DNA of 64,000 nt, from NCBI GenBank assembly GCA_051985675.1, contig JBPYFJ010000068.1:1-64000 (forward strand), read 5' to 3'. A program made the translations under genes and the position numbers. Shown here in pieces: positions 9,526 through 17,892 of this stretch. The DNA is from JAFAXD01 sp051985675. Its GTDB lineage: Bacteria; Pseudomonadota; Alphaproteobacteria; Rhizobiales; Xanthobacteraceae. How positions within the stretch are numbered: position 1 is the first letter of the stretch; every line of letters begins with the position of its first letter. The notes under the pieces are model-generated. The model saw only the letters and a list, made by a program, of their open reading frames with translations. It searched no databases and was not told the DNA's origin.

Positions 9526-10905
9526 ATGAGCATCAGCCGTCGTTTGTTTCTTGCCGGCACCGCGGCCGCGGCAGCGTGCCCTGCACTTGGGGCCGCCCCG
9601 GCCTCTGGCGACGTCGATGTCGCAATTATTGGAGCTGGCGCCGCGGGGGTCGCGGCAGCGCGCCGCGTTATTGCGGCCAACCGGCGCTTCGCCCTAATCG
9701 AGGCCAGCGACGTGGTCGGCGGCCGCTGCCGGACCAACACCGGCATTTTTGGCGTTCCATACGACCTGGGGGCGCACTGGATTCACATGCCCGACATCAA
9801 CCCGATTGCCAAACTGGCGAAGCAGGTCGGGATTCCGACCTACCCGGCGCCGCGTGGACAGCGGATCAGAATCGGCCGTCGCTACGCCCGCGAAGGCGAG
9901 ATCGAGGACTATCTGTCGGCCTTCGTGCGCTCCGAACGCGCGATCAGCGATGCCGCGCGCAAGGCCGATATATCGTGCGCACAGGCACTGCCGAGGGATC
10001 TTGGCGACTGGCGCTCGACGATCGAGTTCGTGATGGGCCCATACAGCTGCGGCAAAGACCTCAACGAGGTGTCGGCCGTCGACTTTTCCAAATCCGACGA
10101 GCGCGATATCGACGCCTTCTGCAAGATCGGCTTTGGCGGCTTGCTGGCGAAGCTCGCAGGCGGAATTCCGGTGCAACTCGCGACGCCGGCCCGCCGCATC
10201 GAGTGGAGCGGCCGTGCGGGAGTTGAGATCGACACTCCCAAGGGCACGATCCGGGCCAAGACTGCGATCGTCACCGTATCGACCAACGTTCTCGCCGCCG
10301 GCAAGATCAGGTTCGAGCCCGAACTGCCTAGGCGCGTACAGGACGCGGTCGGCAAGCTTTCCCTCGGCAGCTATGAGCACATCGCGCTCGAGTTGCCGGG
10401 CAACCCGCTCGGCATGCAGGCGGACGATTTGATCTTCGAAAAGTCGAACAGCAGAAGCACTGCTGGGATCCTGGCCAATGTCTCCGGGACGCCGCTGTGC
10501 ATCGTCGACGTCGGCGGAAAATTCGGACGCGATCTCGCTATGCGCGGCGAAGAGGCGATGGTCGATTTCGCGCTCGAATGGCTTGAAGGCTTGTACGGCA
10601 GCAATTTCAAGAAAACGGTCCAGAGAGCGAGCGCGACGCGATGGTACAACGACCCCTGGGTGCTCGGGTCGTTCTCGTGTGCAAGCGTCGGCGGCCAGCC
10701 GTCACGTCGTGTTCTCATGGAGCCGTTGAACGGGCGCCTCTGGTTCGCGGGTGAAGCCGTCCACGAAACCCTCTGGGGTACGGTCGGCGGCGCTTGGGAC
10801 TCGGGCGAGCGTGCGGCGGTCGAAGCGCTCAAACGGATCGGCGCCATCACCGAGCCGCCGCCGCAGCCACAGCGGGCGCGCGCACAACAGCGCCGCGTGC
10901 GCTAG
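9526..10905 (+). CDS. FAD-dependent amine oxidase family protein (signal peptide)
   Basis: Flavin monoamine oxidase-type protein, 459 residues from the ATG at 9526. The N-terminus MSISRRLFLAGTAAAAA resembles a Tat signal (SRRLFLAG), so export to the periplasm is likely. The FAD Rossmann motif follows as AIIGAGAAGVAAARR with the second dinucleotide strand ending in EASDVVGGRCRT, and the C-terminal flavin motif LWFAGEAVHETLWGTVGGAWDSG. An in-frame ATG at 9442 would bury the signal and is not favoured. Substrate cannot be read from the sequence. The C-terminus is a Gln/Arg/Pro-rich tail of about 15 residues. Confidence 0.87.
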   Translation: MSISRRLFLAGTAAAAACPALGAAPASGDVDVAIIGAGAAGVAAARRVIAANRRFALIEASDVVGGRCRTNTGIFGVPYDLGAHWIHMPDINPIAKLAKQVGIPTYPAPRGQRIRIGRRYAREGEIEDYLSAFVRSERAISDAARKADISCAQALPRDLGDWRSTIEFVMGPYSCGKDLNEVSAVDFSKSDERDIDAFCKIGFGGLLAKLAGGIPVQLATPARRIEWSGRAGVEIDTPKGTIRAKTAIVTVSTNVLAAGKIRFEPELPRRVQDAVGKLSLGSYEHIALELPGNPLGMQADDLIFEKSNSRSTAGILANVSGTPLCIVDVGGKFGRDLAMRGEEAMVDFALEWLEGLYGSNFKKTVQRASATRWYNDPWVLGSFSCASVGGQPSRRVLMEPLNGRLWFAGEAVHETLWGTVGGAWDSGERAAVEALKRIGAITEPPPQPQRARAQQRRVR

Positions 10906-10926
10906 CGGGCGTCGCAAGCCCTTATG

Positions 10927-11382
10927 TCAAGGCAATGGATCGGCCTTGCCGGCCGTTGAGATGGCGTGGCTCACCGCTTCGACCAAGGCACGTGGCGCGC
11001 AGGGCTTCGTCAAAAGCCGCGCGGTTGAAAACGGTTCCGGTAACGCGAGATCGCTCTCGTACCCGGTCAAGAAAAGGATCGGAATCTGGCGTTTGAGTGC
11101 GATTTCCGCAAGCGCCAGCCCGGTGTCCGATCCTTCGGCAAGCTGAATGTCAATGACCGCGGCATCGAAGGGTAGGGGTTGTGCCAGCGCGTCGTGCGCC
11201 TGCTGCAGCGTCAGCGCAACAACGATCTCGCCGGCACCCGCGTCCCTCAGAACGTCCTCGGCAACCGTTGCGATCAGAAATTCATCTTCGATGACGAGAA
11301 TGCGGGCGCCATTTAGCGGGCCCGTTCCGCGGTGATCGGAGCTCACGGGACTCGTTTCGGGGGCGGTCGCTTGCCATACCAT
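10927..11382 (-). CDS. Single-domain response regulator
   Basis: Receiver-only two-component protein with no output domain. The CheY-like domain starts about residue 25 (ARILVIEDEFLIATV) and has the acidic pair, the phosphoacceptor Asp in DAAVIDIQL, the Thr in LFLTGYES and the conserved Lys in LLTKPC. Two starts are possible: ATG 11382, or GTG 11346, which overlaps by four bases (GTGA) the stop of a 20-codon frame upstream. It is divergent from a Crp/Fnr-type regulator. Its partner kinase is not in the window. Confidence 0.9.
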   Translation of the reverse strand: MVWQATAPETSPVSSDHRGTGPLNGARILVIEDEFLIATVAEDVLRDAGAGEIVVALTLQQAHDALAQPLPFDAAVIDIQLAEGSDTGLALAEIALKRQIPILFLTGYESDLALPEPFSTARLLTKPCAPRALVEAVSHAISTAGKADPLP

Positions 11383-11405
11383 GCGGATATCCGGGTTATC
11401 TTCAT
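11343..11405 (-). CDS. Possible 20-residue leader ORF of the response regulator
   Basis: A 20-codon frame starts at ATG 11405 with an AGGA-type ribosome site about 7 bases upstream and ends in a TGA (11343-11345) that overlaps the in-frame GTG start (11346) of the response regulator as GTGA. The predicted peptide ends in a basic/proline run (YGKRPPPKRVP). The geometry fits translational coupling, but nothing else shows that the peptide is made. Confidence 0.3.
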   Translation of the reverse strand: MKITRISAWYGKRPPPKRVP

Positions 11406-11428
11406 ATTGTTTCCTGGAGGTTCATCCA

Positions 11429-11544
11429 TCCGATTGGGAATGTGGTTCAGAATCGGACGGCCGGTCATTAAAAAATGACGCAGCGACTGCCCGGAAATAC
11501 GGCTAGAATCCAATTCCCCGGCAGGGCGATGTGAGCGCCTGCCG
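11429..11544. promoter_or_regulatory. Divergent regulatory region with three inverted repeats
   Basis: Between the response regulator and the Crp/Fnr gene are three short inverted repeats: TCCGATT/AATCGGA (11429-11457, 15-base loop), GTCATT/AATGAC around 11464-11479 and CGGCAGG/CCTGCCG (11519-11544), the last just before the ribosome site gagggg of the Crp/Fnr gene. None matches the FNR/FixK box TTGAT-N4-ATCAA. They may be operator sites or mRNA hairpins; this is a suggestion only. Confidence 0.25.
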
Positions 11545-11556
11545 AGCGAGGGGACG

Positions 11557-12312
11557 ATGTCCAAATCGATACCGGCCTCGGGACGCCTCGTGCCTTGTGA
11601 AAGCTGCCCGTTGCGTCCGCTGCGTGTGTTTCGAAATTTCACGCCCGAGGAATTGGCGTTCGTCAGCGCGTTCAAATCGGCTGAGCTGACTGCCGAGCCC
11701 GGCACGACGCTTTTGATGCAGGGTGCCAACAGCGCTCACCTCTACACGCTGCTATCGGGTTGGGCCTTCCGCTACAAAACACTTCCTGACGGTCGCCGGC
11801 AGATCCTCAATTTTGCATTTCCAGGCGAGTTTCTGGGTCTGCAGGGCTCGGTCGCGAACGAGATGCAGCACTCTGTGGAGGTGCTGACACAGGCCGTGCT
11901 TTGCGTATTCCCGCGCGACAAATTGTGGGACCTCTACTCGCACTACCCGAGCCTCGCCTTTGACATCACCTGGCTTGCCGCGCGCGAGGAGCAGCTTTTG
12001 GACGAGCACTTGCTCAGCGTCGGCCGGCGGTCGGCACTCGAACGCATGGCGTTCATTCTGCTGCATCTCTACCAGCGAGCCGAGGAGGTCGATCTCGCCA
12101 AGCACGGGAAGGTGATATTTCCGTTCACCCAGCAGCACATCGCGGACACGCTCGGGATGTCGCTTGTTCACGCCAACAAGACGCTGCGGCGCCTCTACGG
12201 CATGAAGTTGCTGAGATGGCAGGATCGCACGTTTGAAATTTTGGACTGGGATAAGCTCGTCGATCTGGCGGTCTACGACCGCGGCGACAAAAGTCCGCGG
12301 CCGCTGATCTGA
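11557..12312 (+). CDS. Crp/Fnr family transcriptional regulator
   Basis: Regulator of 251 residues. A CxxCPLR motif lies at the N-terminus (PCESCPLRPL, about residues 14-23); the cyclic-nucleotide-binding-like barrel spans about 30-140 (LLMQGANSAHLYTLLSGWAF, FPGEFLGLQGS) and the winged-helix DNA-binding domain about 160-235 (FTQQHIADTLGMSLVHANKTLRRL). Only two Cys are present in the N-terminal cluster plus one in AVLCVFP, fewer than the four that hold the Fnr 4Fe-4S cluster, so oxygen sensing is uncertain. It is divergent from the response regulator and upstream of stress genes. A gagggg ribosome site precedes ATG 11557. Confidence 0.92.
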   Translation: MSKSIPASGRLVPCESCPLRPLRVFRNFTPEELAFVSAFKSAELTAEPGTTLLMQGANSAHLYTLLSGWAFRYKTLPDGRRQILNFAFPGEFLGLQGSVANEMQHSVEVLTQAVLCVFPRDKLWDLYSHYPSLAFDITWLAAREEQLLDEHLLSVGRRSALERMAFILLHLYQRAEEVDLAKHGKVIFPFTQQHIADTLGMSLVHANKTLRRLYGMKLLRWQDRTFEILDWDKLVDLAVYDRGDKSPRPLI

Positions 12313-12363
12313 CTGCGTAGCCTATTGCATCCGCCCGTTAATTGGGGCGGAGTCTGCTGGCGG

Positions 12364-12447
12364 TCAATGCAGCCCGCCGAACGCCCAGATCAGCACTAAA
12401 ATTGGGATCGGTACACCGATCAACCACAATAGCAGATAGCGTCCCAC
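12364..12447 (-). CDS. Tiny membrane protein, 27 residues
   Basis: A GTG at 12447 preceded by a perfect AGGAGG (complement of 12455-12460) with 7-base spacing opens a 27-codon frame ending in TGA at 12364-12366. The peptide MGRYLLLWLIGVPIPILVLI continues to a short WAFGGLH tail: one hydrophobic segment with a central VPIPI kink, typical of single-pass small membrane proteins. I recall closely similar short proteins in Bradyrhizobium-type genomes but cannot name the family. It sits between the Crp/Fnr gene and DUF3309 in a stress-gene neighbourhood. Confidence 0.6.
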   Translation of the reverse strand: MGRYLLLWLIGVPIPILVLIWAFGGLH

Positions 12448-12550
12448 GCGATTGCCTCCTCATAAATCTACTTGCGAACAATGCGCCGGGAGGCTGGTTG
12501 GTTCCTGCTGGTGCGATCGAATAGTGGTTTCGCCGGGCAACTCGGCCGAC

Positions 12551-12576
12551 GGAACCGCATGATATTTCCACGCGTT
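12551..12576 (+). promoter_or_regulatory. EcfG-type (general stress sigma) promoter for DUF3309
   Basis: GGAAC at 12551-12555, 17-base spacer, CGTT at 12573-12576: an exact match to the alphaproteobacterial EcfG consensus GGAAC-N16/17-CGTT. It is 36 bases before the ATG of the DUF3309 gene, a reasonable leader length. Confidence 0.65.
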
Positions 12577-12612
12577 TTATAGCTGTGCGCTTGGGTTATC
12601 TGGGAGGACGTG

Positions 12613-12768
12613 ATGCTCGGAACCATACTGATCATTGTCTTGATCTTAATTCTGCTTGGAGCGCTGCCGACTTGGCCCTACAGCTCTGGATGGGGTTACT
12701 ATCCGTCCGGAGGTCTCGGACTCGTGCTCGTCATCTTGGTCATCCTGGTGGTTTTAGGAAGAGTGTAG
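12613..12768 (+). CDS. DUF3309 family small membrane protein
   Basis: A 51-residue protein starting MLGTILIIVLILILLGALP, with the family centre LPTWPYSSGWGYYPSGG and a second hydrophobic stretch GLGLVLVILVILVVLGRV. This two-helix, Gly/Tyr/Pro-centred layout is DUF3309. A GGGAGG ribosome site ends 5 bases before ATG 12613. The exact EcfG-type promoter upstream suggests general stress response control. Molecular function is unknown. Confidence 0.88.
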   Translation: MLGTILIIVLILILLGALPTWPYSSGWGYYPSGGLGLVLVILVILVVLGRV

Positions 12769-12819
12769 GAGTGGCTCGGTTCAAACTCGGAATCGAGCGC
12801 CTTCGATTGATCGCTCAGG

Positions 12820-13920
12820 TCAACTCGGAAGTTCCGTTTCGGTATCTGACAGCAAGTGGTCGACGGCTGCGACGCCCACGATCAGGAGCGGAACTGATAG
12901 GAAGCCGCCGAGTGGTCCCCACAACCAAGTCCAGAATACGAGCGACAGGAACACCGACAGCGGGTTCAACGTGAAGCGCATGCCGACAATGTTCGGCGTG
13001 ATGAAGTACCCCTCGCACGTTACCATCCCGACATAGAGTGCCGTTGCTATCAGGGCTTCGTGCCATCCGGGGAAGCTCGCGAGCCCAACGCAGAATAGAA
13101 CCACGGCCATAAAAGCAGCGCCGATGTAGGGCACGAACGCGCAGAGAAAGGCCAGCGCGCCAAGCAGGATAGGACCGGGGAATCCGAGGAAAAAGGTGCC
13201 GAGCGCTGTCAGAAAGCCAAGCACCGCGTTTATGACAGCAACGGTACCGACATAGCGTACAAGGTTGTCCTCGACTTCGTTGAGCATCCGAATTGCGCGC
13301 AATCGCGCCTCCGAACCGGAGAACCACAAAATTGCATTGCGCCGTAGCGCCTCCCGGCTGACCAGAAACAAAAGTAGCGTTGCCAGGAAAATCAGAATCT
13401 CGCCGACCGCAGGCGTCAGAAACGCTGCAACAGGTTGCAGCGTATTGGCGAGGTCGATTTTGGGAACGCCGGCATCGACGCTATCAAGGGGCGACGGTGT
13501 GCCCGGCATGATGCTGCTTTCAAAGCTTCGCAAGCGCTCGATCAGGGGATGAAGAATTGCGAACTTCTGCCGAAAATTATCGCCAACTTCGGTGGCGTGC
13601 GCCGCAACTGCCAGGATCGGCGCAACAACGGCGGCGAGCGCAAACTGGATCAAAACAAAAAACAAACTGACAGCCAACACCGCGAAGATCGGCGCCGGCA
13701 CGCGGTAGGTGGCGGCGCGCCGCGCCATCGGGCTCAACATGATCCCAATCACCACGGCGCAGATGATCGGCAAGACCAGCACGCGAGCGGATTGCAAAAA
13801 CGCGCCGAACAGCAGAACGAATATCCCGATGATCGTAACCTGTGACGCTATCCATAGTGAATTGAGGCGCGCCGGGGTTTCGGTCGGCTCGATCTGAGGC
13901 TCGTTTGTCTGTTGGAGCAA
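12820..13920 (-). CDS. AI-2E family transporter (PerM-like permease)
   Basis: Polytopic inner-membrane protein of the AI-2E exporter / PerM superfamily. Hydrophobic segments run from about residue 25 to the end, with the family-like stretches LGFLTALGTFFLGFPGPILLG and the C-terminal GYFITPNIVGMRFTLNPLSVFLSLVFW (about 310-336) split by a short loop. No ATG precedes the first membrane segment; TTG codons at 13920 (preceded by AGGCGG) and 13941 are the candidates. I chose 13920 because the upstream one lies against the csbD terminator hairpin. Family members have varied roles (autoinducer export, sodium/proton antiport), so the substrate is unknown. Confidence 0.87.
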   Translation of the reverse strand: MLQQTNEPQIEPTETPARLNSLWIASQVTIIGIFVLLFGAFLQSARVLVLPIICAVVIGIMLSPMARRAATYRVPAPIFAVLAVSLFFVLIQFALAAVVAPILAVAAHATEVGDNFRQKFAILHPLIERLRSFESSIMPGTPSPLDSVDAGVPKIDLANTLQPVAAFLTPAVGEILIFLATLLLFLVSREALRRNAILWFSGSEARLRAIRMLNEVEDNLVRYVGTVAVINAVLGFLTALGTFFLGFPGPILLGALAFLCAFVPYIGAAFMAVVLFCVGLASFPGWHEALIATALYVGMVTCEGYFITPNIVGMRFTLNPLSVFLSLVFWTWLWGPLGGFLSVPLLIVGVAAVDHLLSDTETELPS

Positions 13921-13942
13921 CGTCGTCCGCCTTGCGTGCAAA

Positions 13943-13962
13943 GGCCCGGCAAACGCCGGGCC
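13943..13962 (-). terminator. Probable terminator of csbD
   Basis: Perfect 8-bp inverted repeat GGCCCGGC / GCCGGGCC with an AAAC/GTTT loop, 34 bases after the csbD stop. On the minus strand it is followed by TTTGC, a short T run. It also separates csbD from the permease gene. Confidence 0.55.
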
Positions 13963-13996
13963 ATTGCGGCTTTACCTGCTTACTCGTGGATCTCGG

Positions 13997-14200
13997 CTAC
14001 CAGGGTTGCGCGTCATACCAATCATTGATGTCCTTGCGGATCTGATCCTTCGCGAACCCATACCGCTCCTGGATCTTGCCCTCGAGCTGATCGCGTCGGC
14101 CGTTGATAACATTGAGGTCGTCATCGGTGAGCTTGCCCCATTTCTCCTTGACCTTGCCTTTGACCTGCTTCCAGTTGCCCTCTACGCGGTTCCAATCCAT
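13997..14200 (-). CDS. CsbD family stress protein
   Basis: Small, very hydrophilic protein of 67 residues: MDWNRVEGNWKQVKGKVKEK, then WGKLTDDDLNVINGRRDQLEGKIQ in two parts and a C-terminal WYDAQPW. This is the CsbD-like family, general stress proteins abundant in alphaproteobacteria. The ATG at 14200 is preferred over one 4 codons upstream because it has GGAGG about 6 bases before it and begins with the family motif MDWNxVEG. An EcfG-type promoter lies 35-59 bases upstream. Confidence 0.93.
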   Translation of the reverse strand: MDWNRVEGNWKQVKGKVKEKWGKLTDDDLNVINGRRDQLEGKIQERYGFAKDQIRKDINDWYDAQPW

Positions 14201-14234
14201 CACGACCTCCAAATTGGCGATGTGTCAGAGACAT

Positions 14235-14259
14235 AACTGTCGCGCGCGGCGCGAGTTCC
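14235..14259 (-). promoter_or_regulatory. EcfG-type promoter of csbD
   Basis: On the minus strand GGAAC (14259-14255), 16-base spacer, AGTT (14238-14235). It matches the alphaproteobacterial stress-sigma consensus GGAAC-N16/17-CGTT except for the first base of the -10 element, and is 34 bases from the csbD start. Confidence 0.55.
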
Positions 14260-14367
14260 GCGCTGCTTGAGATGCGACAGAAAGTCCAAGGCTGACGCGG
14301 CCGGCGCGACCGTCAAGCCTCGTTCGCTCTCCACAACAACTTTCGAGAGAAAGGTTTCGATCTAAGC

Positions 14368-14387
14368 CGCCGCGGGCTTGCGCGGCG
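14368..14387 (-). terminator. GC hairpin just after pheT
   Basis: Inverted repeat CGCCGCG / CGCGGCG with a 6-base loop lies 2 bases beyond the pheT stop. No T run follows on the minus strand, so it may be a 3' stabilising hairpin rather than an intrinsic terminator. Confidence 0.3.
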
Positions 14388-14389
14388 CG

Positions 14390-16804
14390 TCAACTTCGCA
14401 ACATCGCCCCGGTGCGCTTGCCGACCTCGGCGACGATTCTTGCGCCCACCGCGTCGATCTCTTCGTCCGTCATGGTCTTCTCACGCGGCTGCAGCGTGAC
14501 TGCGATCGCGATTGATTTCTTGTCGGCGTCGATGCCCGGGCCTTCGTAGACGTCGAACACCGAGACACCGGTGATGAGCTTGCGGTCAACGCCCTGGGCG
14601 GCGCGCACGATGTCGCCGGCCTTCACTGTGCGCGGCACCACAAAGGCGAAATCGCGCTCGACCGGCTGGAACGCCGAGAGCTCGAGCGGCGGCTTCGCCC
14701 GAGTCGGCTTCGCCTTCGGCTCTGGAATGCGCTCAAGGATGACCTCGAATACGACCAGCGGGCCTTCGGCGCCGAGCGCCTGCAAGGTTTTCGGATGCAG
14801 CTCGCCAAACCAGCCGAGCACGTTTTGCGGACCGATCTGAAGCGTGCCGGAGCGTCCGGGATGCAGCCAACCCGCGCCGCCGTAGACGATCTGCAGCGCC
14901 TGCGGTGCCGCGCCCGTTGCGGTCAGCACTGCGAGCGCATCGGCCTTGGCATCGAACGTGTCGACCTCGCCGGAACCGGTGGACCAATTGCGACCGCCCG
15001 CAAGGCTGGCGCGGCCGCGACGTACGCCGCTCGCAGCGGTAAATTGATCCTCCGGCCGATCGCTGCGAAAAATCTGGCCGACCTCAAACAGGGCGACGTC
15101 CGGAAAGCCCCGATCGGCGTTCTTCTGCGCCGCGCGCACGAGGCCCGGAATGAGGCTCGGGCGCATGTCGGAAAGATCTGTAGCGATCGGATTGGCGAGC
15201 GCGAGTTCGTCCTGACCCCCACCAAACAGTTCAGCCTGCGGCTTTGACACGAACGACCAGGTCACGACTTCAACCAGGCCGCGTGTCGCGAGCGCACGCT
15301 TGGCCCTGCGGGTGCGCCGTTGAATTGGCGTAAGCACGGGCTTGCGAGGTGTCTCGCCGCGATCGAACGGGGCAAACGGGATGCGATTGACGCCGGCGAT
15401 CCGCATGACTTCTTCGACGAGGTCGGCTTTGCCCTCGACGTCCGGTCGCCATGACGGCACGGTCACGGCGACAGAAGCTGCAGTGCCGGCCACCGCGAAG
15501 CCGAGATCGCCGAGAATTTGTTTGATATCGGCCGGGCTCACGTCTATGCCCGCGAGACGCTTCGGTTCGGTTAGCGGAAAGTCGATGACGCGCACAGGCG
15601 CAGTTGAATCTCCGGCAACCGCTATTTTCGACGGCTTGCCGCCGCAGATGTCGACAACCATTCGGGTCGCGAGCTCCAGTCCTGGCACCATGAAGGCTGG
15701 GTCGACGCCGCGCTCGAACCGGTAGCGCGCATCCGAATTAATCCCGAGCTTGCGGCCGGTGTGGGCGATGTTGATCGGGTCCCATAGCGCCGACTCGATC
15801 AGAACGTCGGTCGTTTCGGCCGAACACCCGCTCGCCTGGCCACCCATGATCCCCGCAAGCGACTCGACACCCAGCGCGTCGGCAATCACGCACATGCTGT
15901 CATCGAGCGTGTAGGTCTTGCCGTCGAGCGCGGTCAGCGTCTCGCCCGCGCGGGCGCGGCGCACCACCAGATCGCCTTCCACCTTGCCGGCATCGAACAC
16001 ATGCAGGGGCCGTCCGCGATCGTAGGTCACGTAGTTGGTGATATCGACCAGCGCGTTGATCGGTCGCAGCCCGATCGCAAGCAGGCGCCGCTGCATCCAA
16101 TCGGGGCTGGGACCGTTCTTGACCCCGCGCACGAGGCGCAGCGCAAATGCGGGGCAGAGTGGAGGTGTTGTCCCGAAATCAAGCGTCACACCGACCGGGC
16201 AGGTAAATGATCCCTCGATCGGCTTGATCGGCGAGCTCTTGAGCGTCCCCATGTGAGCCGCCGCGAGATCACGTGCGATGCCGTTGACGCCGGTGCAGTC
16301 CGGCCGATTAGGCGTGAGATTGATCTCGATGACCGGATCATCAAGGCCGGCCCAGGCCGCGTAGCGCTCGCCAATCGGTGCGTTGGCGGGCAGATCGATG
16401 ATCCCCTCATGGTCGTCCGATATTTGCAGTTCGAACTCCGATACCAGCATGCCGCGGCTTTCGACCCCACGGATTTTGCCGATGCCCAGCGTCAGGTTCT
16501 TGCCCGGTATGAACGAGCCCGGCGGCGAAAACACGCCAAGCATGCCGGCACGCGCATTCGGCGCGCCGCACACGACCTGCACCGGGTCGCCGCTGCCGGT
16601 GTCGACCATGCACACGCGCAACCTGTCGGCGTTGGGGTGCTGCTCGGCCGAGACTACCCGCGCGATCGTGAACGGCGCGAGCGCCGTCGCCTTGTCCTCG
16701 ACGCGCTCGACCTCAAGCCCAATCATCGTGAGCCTGTCGACGATTGCGGCGAGCGGCTCTTTGGTATCGAGGTGATCCTTGAGCCAGGCGAGGGTGAGCT
16801 TCAC
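14390..16804 (-). CDS. pheT: Phenylalanine-tRNA ligase beta subunit
   Basis: Beta chain of the alpha2-beta2 phenylalanyl-tRNA synthetase, with tRNA-binding and editing domains. The 804-residue chain shows the N-terminal tRNA-binding (OB/EMAP-like) domain (IARVVSAEQHPNADRLRVCMV, with a 20+ stretch given here only in part), the B3/B4 editing domain (LVDITNYVTYDRGRPLHVFDA), the B5 domain and a C-terminal ferredoxin-fold anticodon-binding domain. Length is normal. Its ATG (16804-16802) overlaps the pheS stop as ATGA, so translation is coupled. Confidence 0.98.
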   Translation of the reverse strand: MKLTLAWLKDHLDTKEPLAAIVDRLTMIGLEVERVEDKATALAPFTIARVVSAEQHPNADRLRVCMVDTGSGDPVQVVCGAPNARAGMLGVFSPPGSFIPGKNLTLGIGKIRGVESRGMLVSEFELQISDDHEGIIDLPANAPIGERYAAWAGLDDPVIEINLTPNRPDCTGVNGIARDLAAAHMGTLKSSPIKPIEGSFTCPVGVTLDFGTTPPLCPAFALRLVRGVKNGPSPDWMQRRLLAIGLRPINALVDITNYVTYDRGRPLHVFDAGKVEGDLVVRRARAGETLTALDGKTYTLDDSMCVIADALGVESLAGIMGGQASGCSAETTDVLIESALWDPINIAHTGRKLGINSDARYRFERGVDPAFMVPGLELATRMVVDICGGKPSKIAVAGDSTAPVRVIDFPLTEPKRLAGIDVSPADIKQILGDLGFAVAGTAASVAVTVPSWRPDVEGKADLVEEVMRIAGVNRIPFAPFDRGETPRKPVLTPIQRRTRRAKRALATRGLVEVVTWSFVSKPQAELFGGGQDELALANPIATDLSDMRPSLIPGLVRAAQKNADRGFPDVALFEVGQIFRSDRPEDQFTAASGVRRGRASLAGGRNWSTGSGEVDTFDAKADALAVLTATGAAPQALQIVYGGAGWLHPGRSGTLQIGPQNVLGWFGELHPKTLQALGAEGPLVVFEVILERIPEPKAKPTRAKPPLELSAFQPVERDFAFVVPRTVKAGDIVRAAQGVDRKLITGVSVFDVYEGPGIDADKKSIAIAVTLQPREKTMTDEEIDAVGARIVAEVGKRTGAMLRS

Positions 16805-17892
16805 GAACTCAGCCCTCCGGCAAGCGTCGGGAAATCAAGCGGGCGGAAACCGTAGTGCTCGAGCCAGCGCACGTCGGCTTCGAAGAACGCGCGCAGGTCC
16901 GACATCCCATATTTGAGCATTGCGATGCGATCGATGCCCATGCCCCAAGCGAAGCCTTGGTACTCATCCGGATCGAGGCCGGAATTGCGCAGGACGTTCG
17001 GATGAACCATTCCGCAGCCGAGGATCTCCATCCAGTCGTCGCCCTCGCCGAAACGGATCTCGCCCTTGTCGCGACGGCATTGGATGTCGACTTCGAGCGA
17101 AGGCTCGGTAAACGGAAAGAACGACGGCCGGAACCGCATCTTCACATCGTCAACTTCGAAGAACGCCTTGCAGAATTCGGCCAGGATCCATTTCAGGTGA
17201 CCGAGATGCGAGCCTTTGTCGATCACCAGGCCCTCGACCTGGTGAAACATCGGCGTGTGGGTCTGGTCGGAATCGCTGCGATACGTCCGCCCCGGAATGA
17301 TCACCCGGATCGGCGGTCTCTGGCTCTGCATTGTGCGGATCTGCACCGGCGACGTATGGGTGCGCAGCAGCAGCCGCATGCCGTCCGGCTTCGGGTTGAA
17401 GAAGAACGTGTCGTGCATGTCGCGCGCGGGGTGCGCCTCGGGAAAATTCAGCTTGGTGAAGTTGAGGTCGTCGGTCTCGATGTCCGGGCCCTCGGCGATC
17501 GAGAAGCCCATGTCGGCGAAAATCACCGTGAGTTCGTCGATCACCTGGCTGATCGGGTGGATGCGGCCGGCCTCCGTCGGCGGCTCAGGCAGCGGCAGCG
17601 TGACGTCGACGGTCTCGGTGTTGAGGCGGACGTCGAGCGCGACCTCGGCGAGCGCGGATTTGCGGGCTGCCAGGGCCGCGGTGATGCGATCCTTGAGTCC
17701 ATTGATCAGCGGGCCCTGTTCGCGCCGCTGGTCTGGCGTCATCGTCCCGAGCGTCTTCAGCAACTCCGATATCGAGCCCTTGCGGCCGAGCGCGGCGACC
17801 CGCACCGCTTCGAGCGCGGCTTCGTTGGTCGCCACCGCGATCGCCGCATTGAGTTCCAGTTCGAGCGCGTGCAAATCGGCCAAAAGGGTCAC
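16801..17892 (-). CDS. pheS: Phenylalanine-tRNA ligase alpha subunit
   Basis: Catalytic class II subunit that charges tRNA-Phe. The frame extends upstream, but GTG 17892 gives 363 residues, the normal family length, and the expected coiled-coil N-terminus (TLLADLHALELELNAAI). Class II motifs are visible: motif 2 region VIIPGRTYRSDSDQTHTPMFHQ and motif 3 GFAWGMGIDRIAMLKYG, plus the dimer motif HPISQVIDEL. The GTG overlaps the TGA of the upstream DinB-fold gene by four bases (GTGA), and its own stop overlaps the pheT start, giving a tightly coupled dinB-pheS-pheT series. Confidence 0.97.
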   Translation of the reverse strand: MTLLADLHALELELNAAIAVATNEAALEAVRVAALGRKGSISELLKTLGTMTPDQRREQGPLINGLKDRITAALAARKSALAEVALDVRLNTETVDVTLPLPEPPTEAGRIHPISQVIDELTVIFADMGFSIAEGPDIETDDLNFTKLNFPEAHPARDMHDTFFFNPKPDGMRLLLRTHTSPVQIRTMQSQRPPIRVIIPGRTYRSDSDQTHTPMFHQVEGLVIDKGSHLGHLKWILAEFCKAFFEVDDVKMRFRPSFFPFTEPSLEVDIQCRRDKGEIRFGEGDDWMEILGCGMVHPNVLRNSGLDPDEYQGFAWGMGIDRIAMLKYGMSDLRAFFEADVRWLEHYGFRPLDFPTLAGGLSS

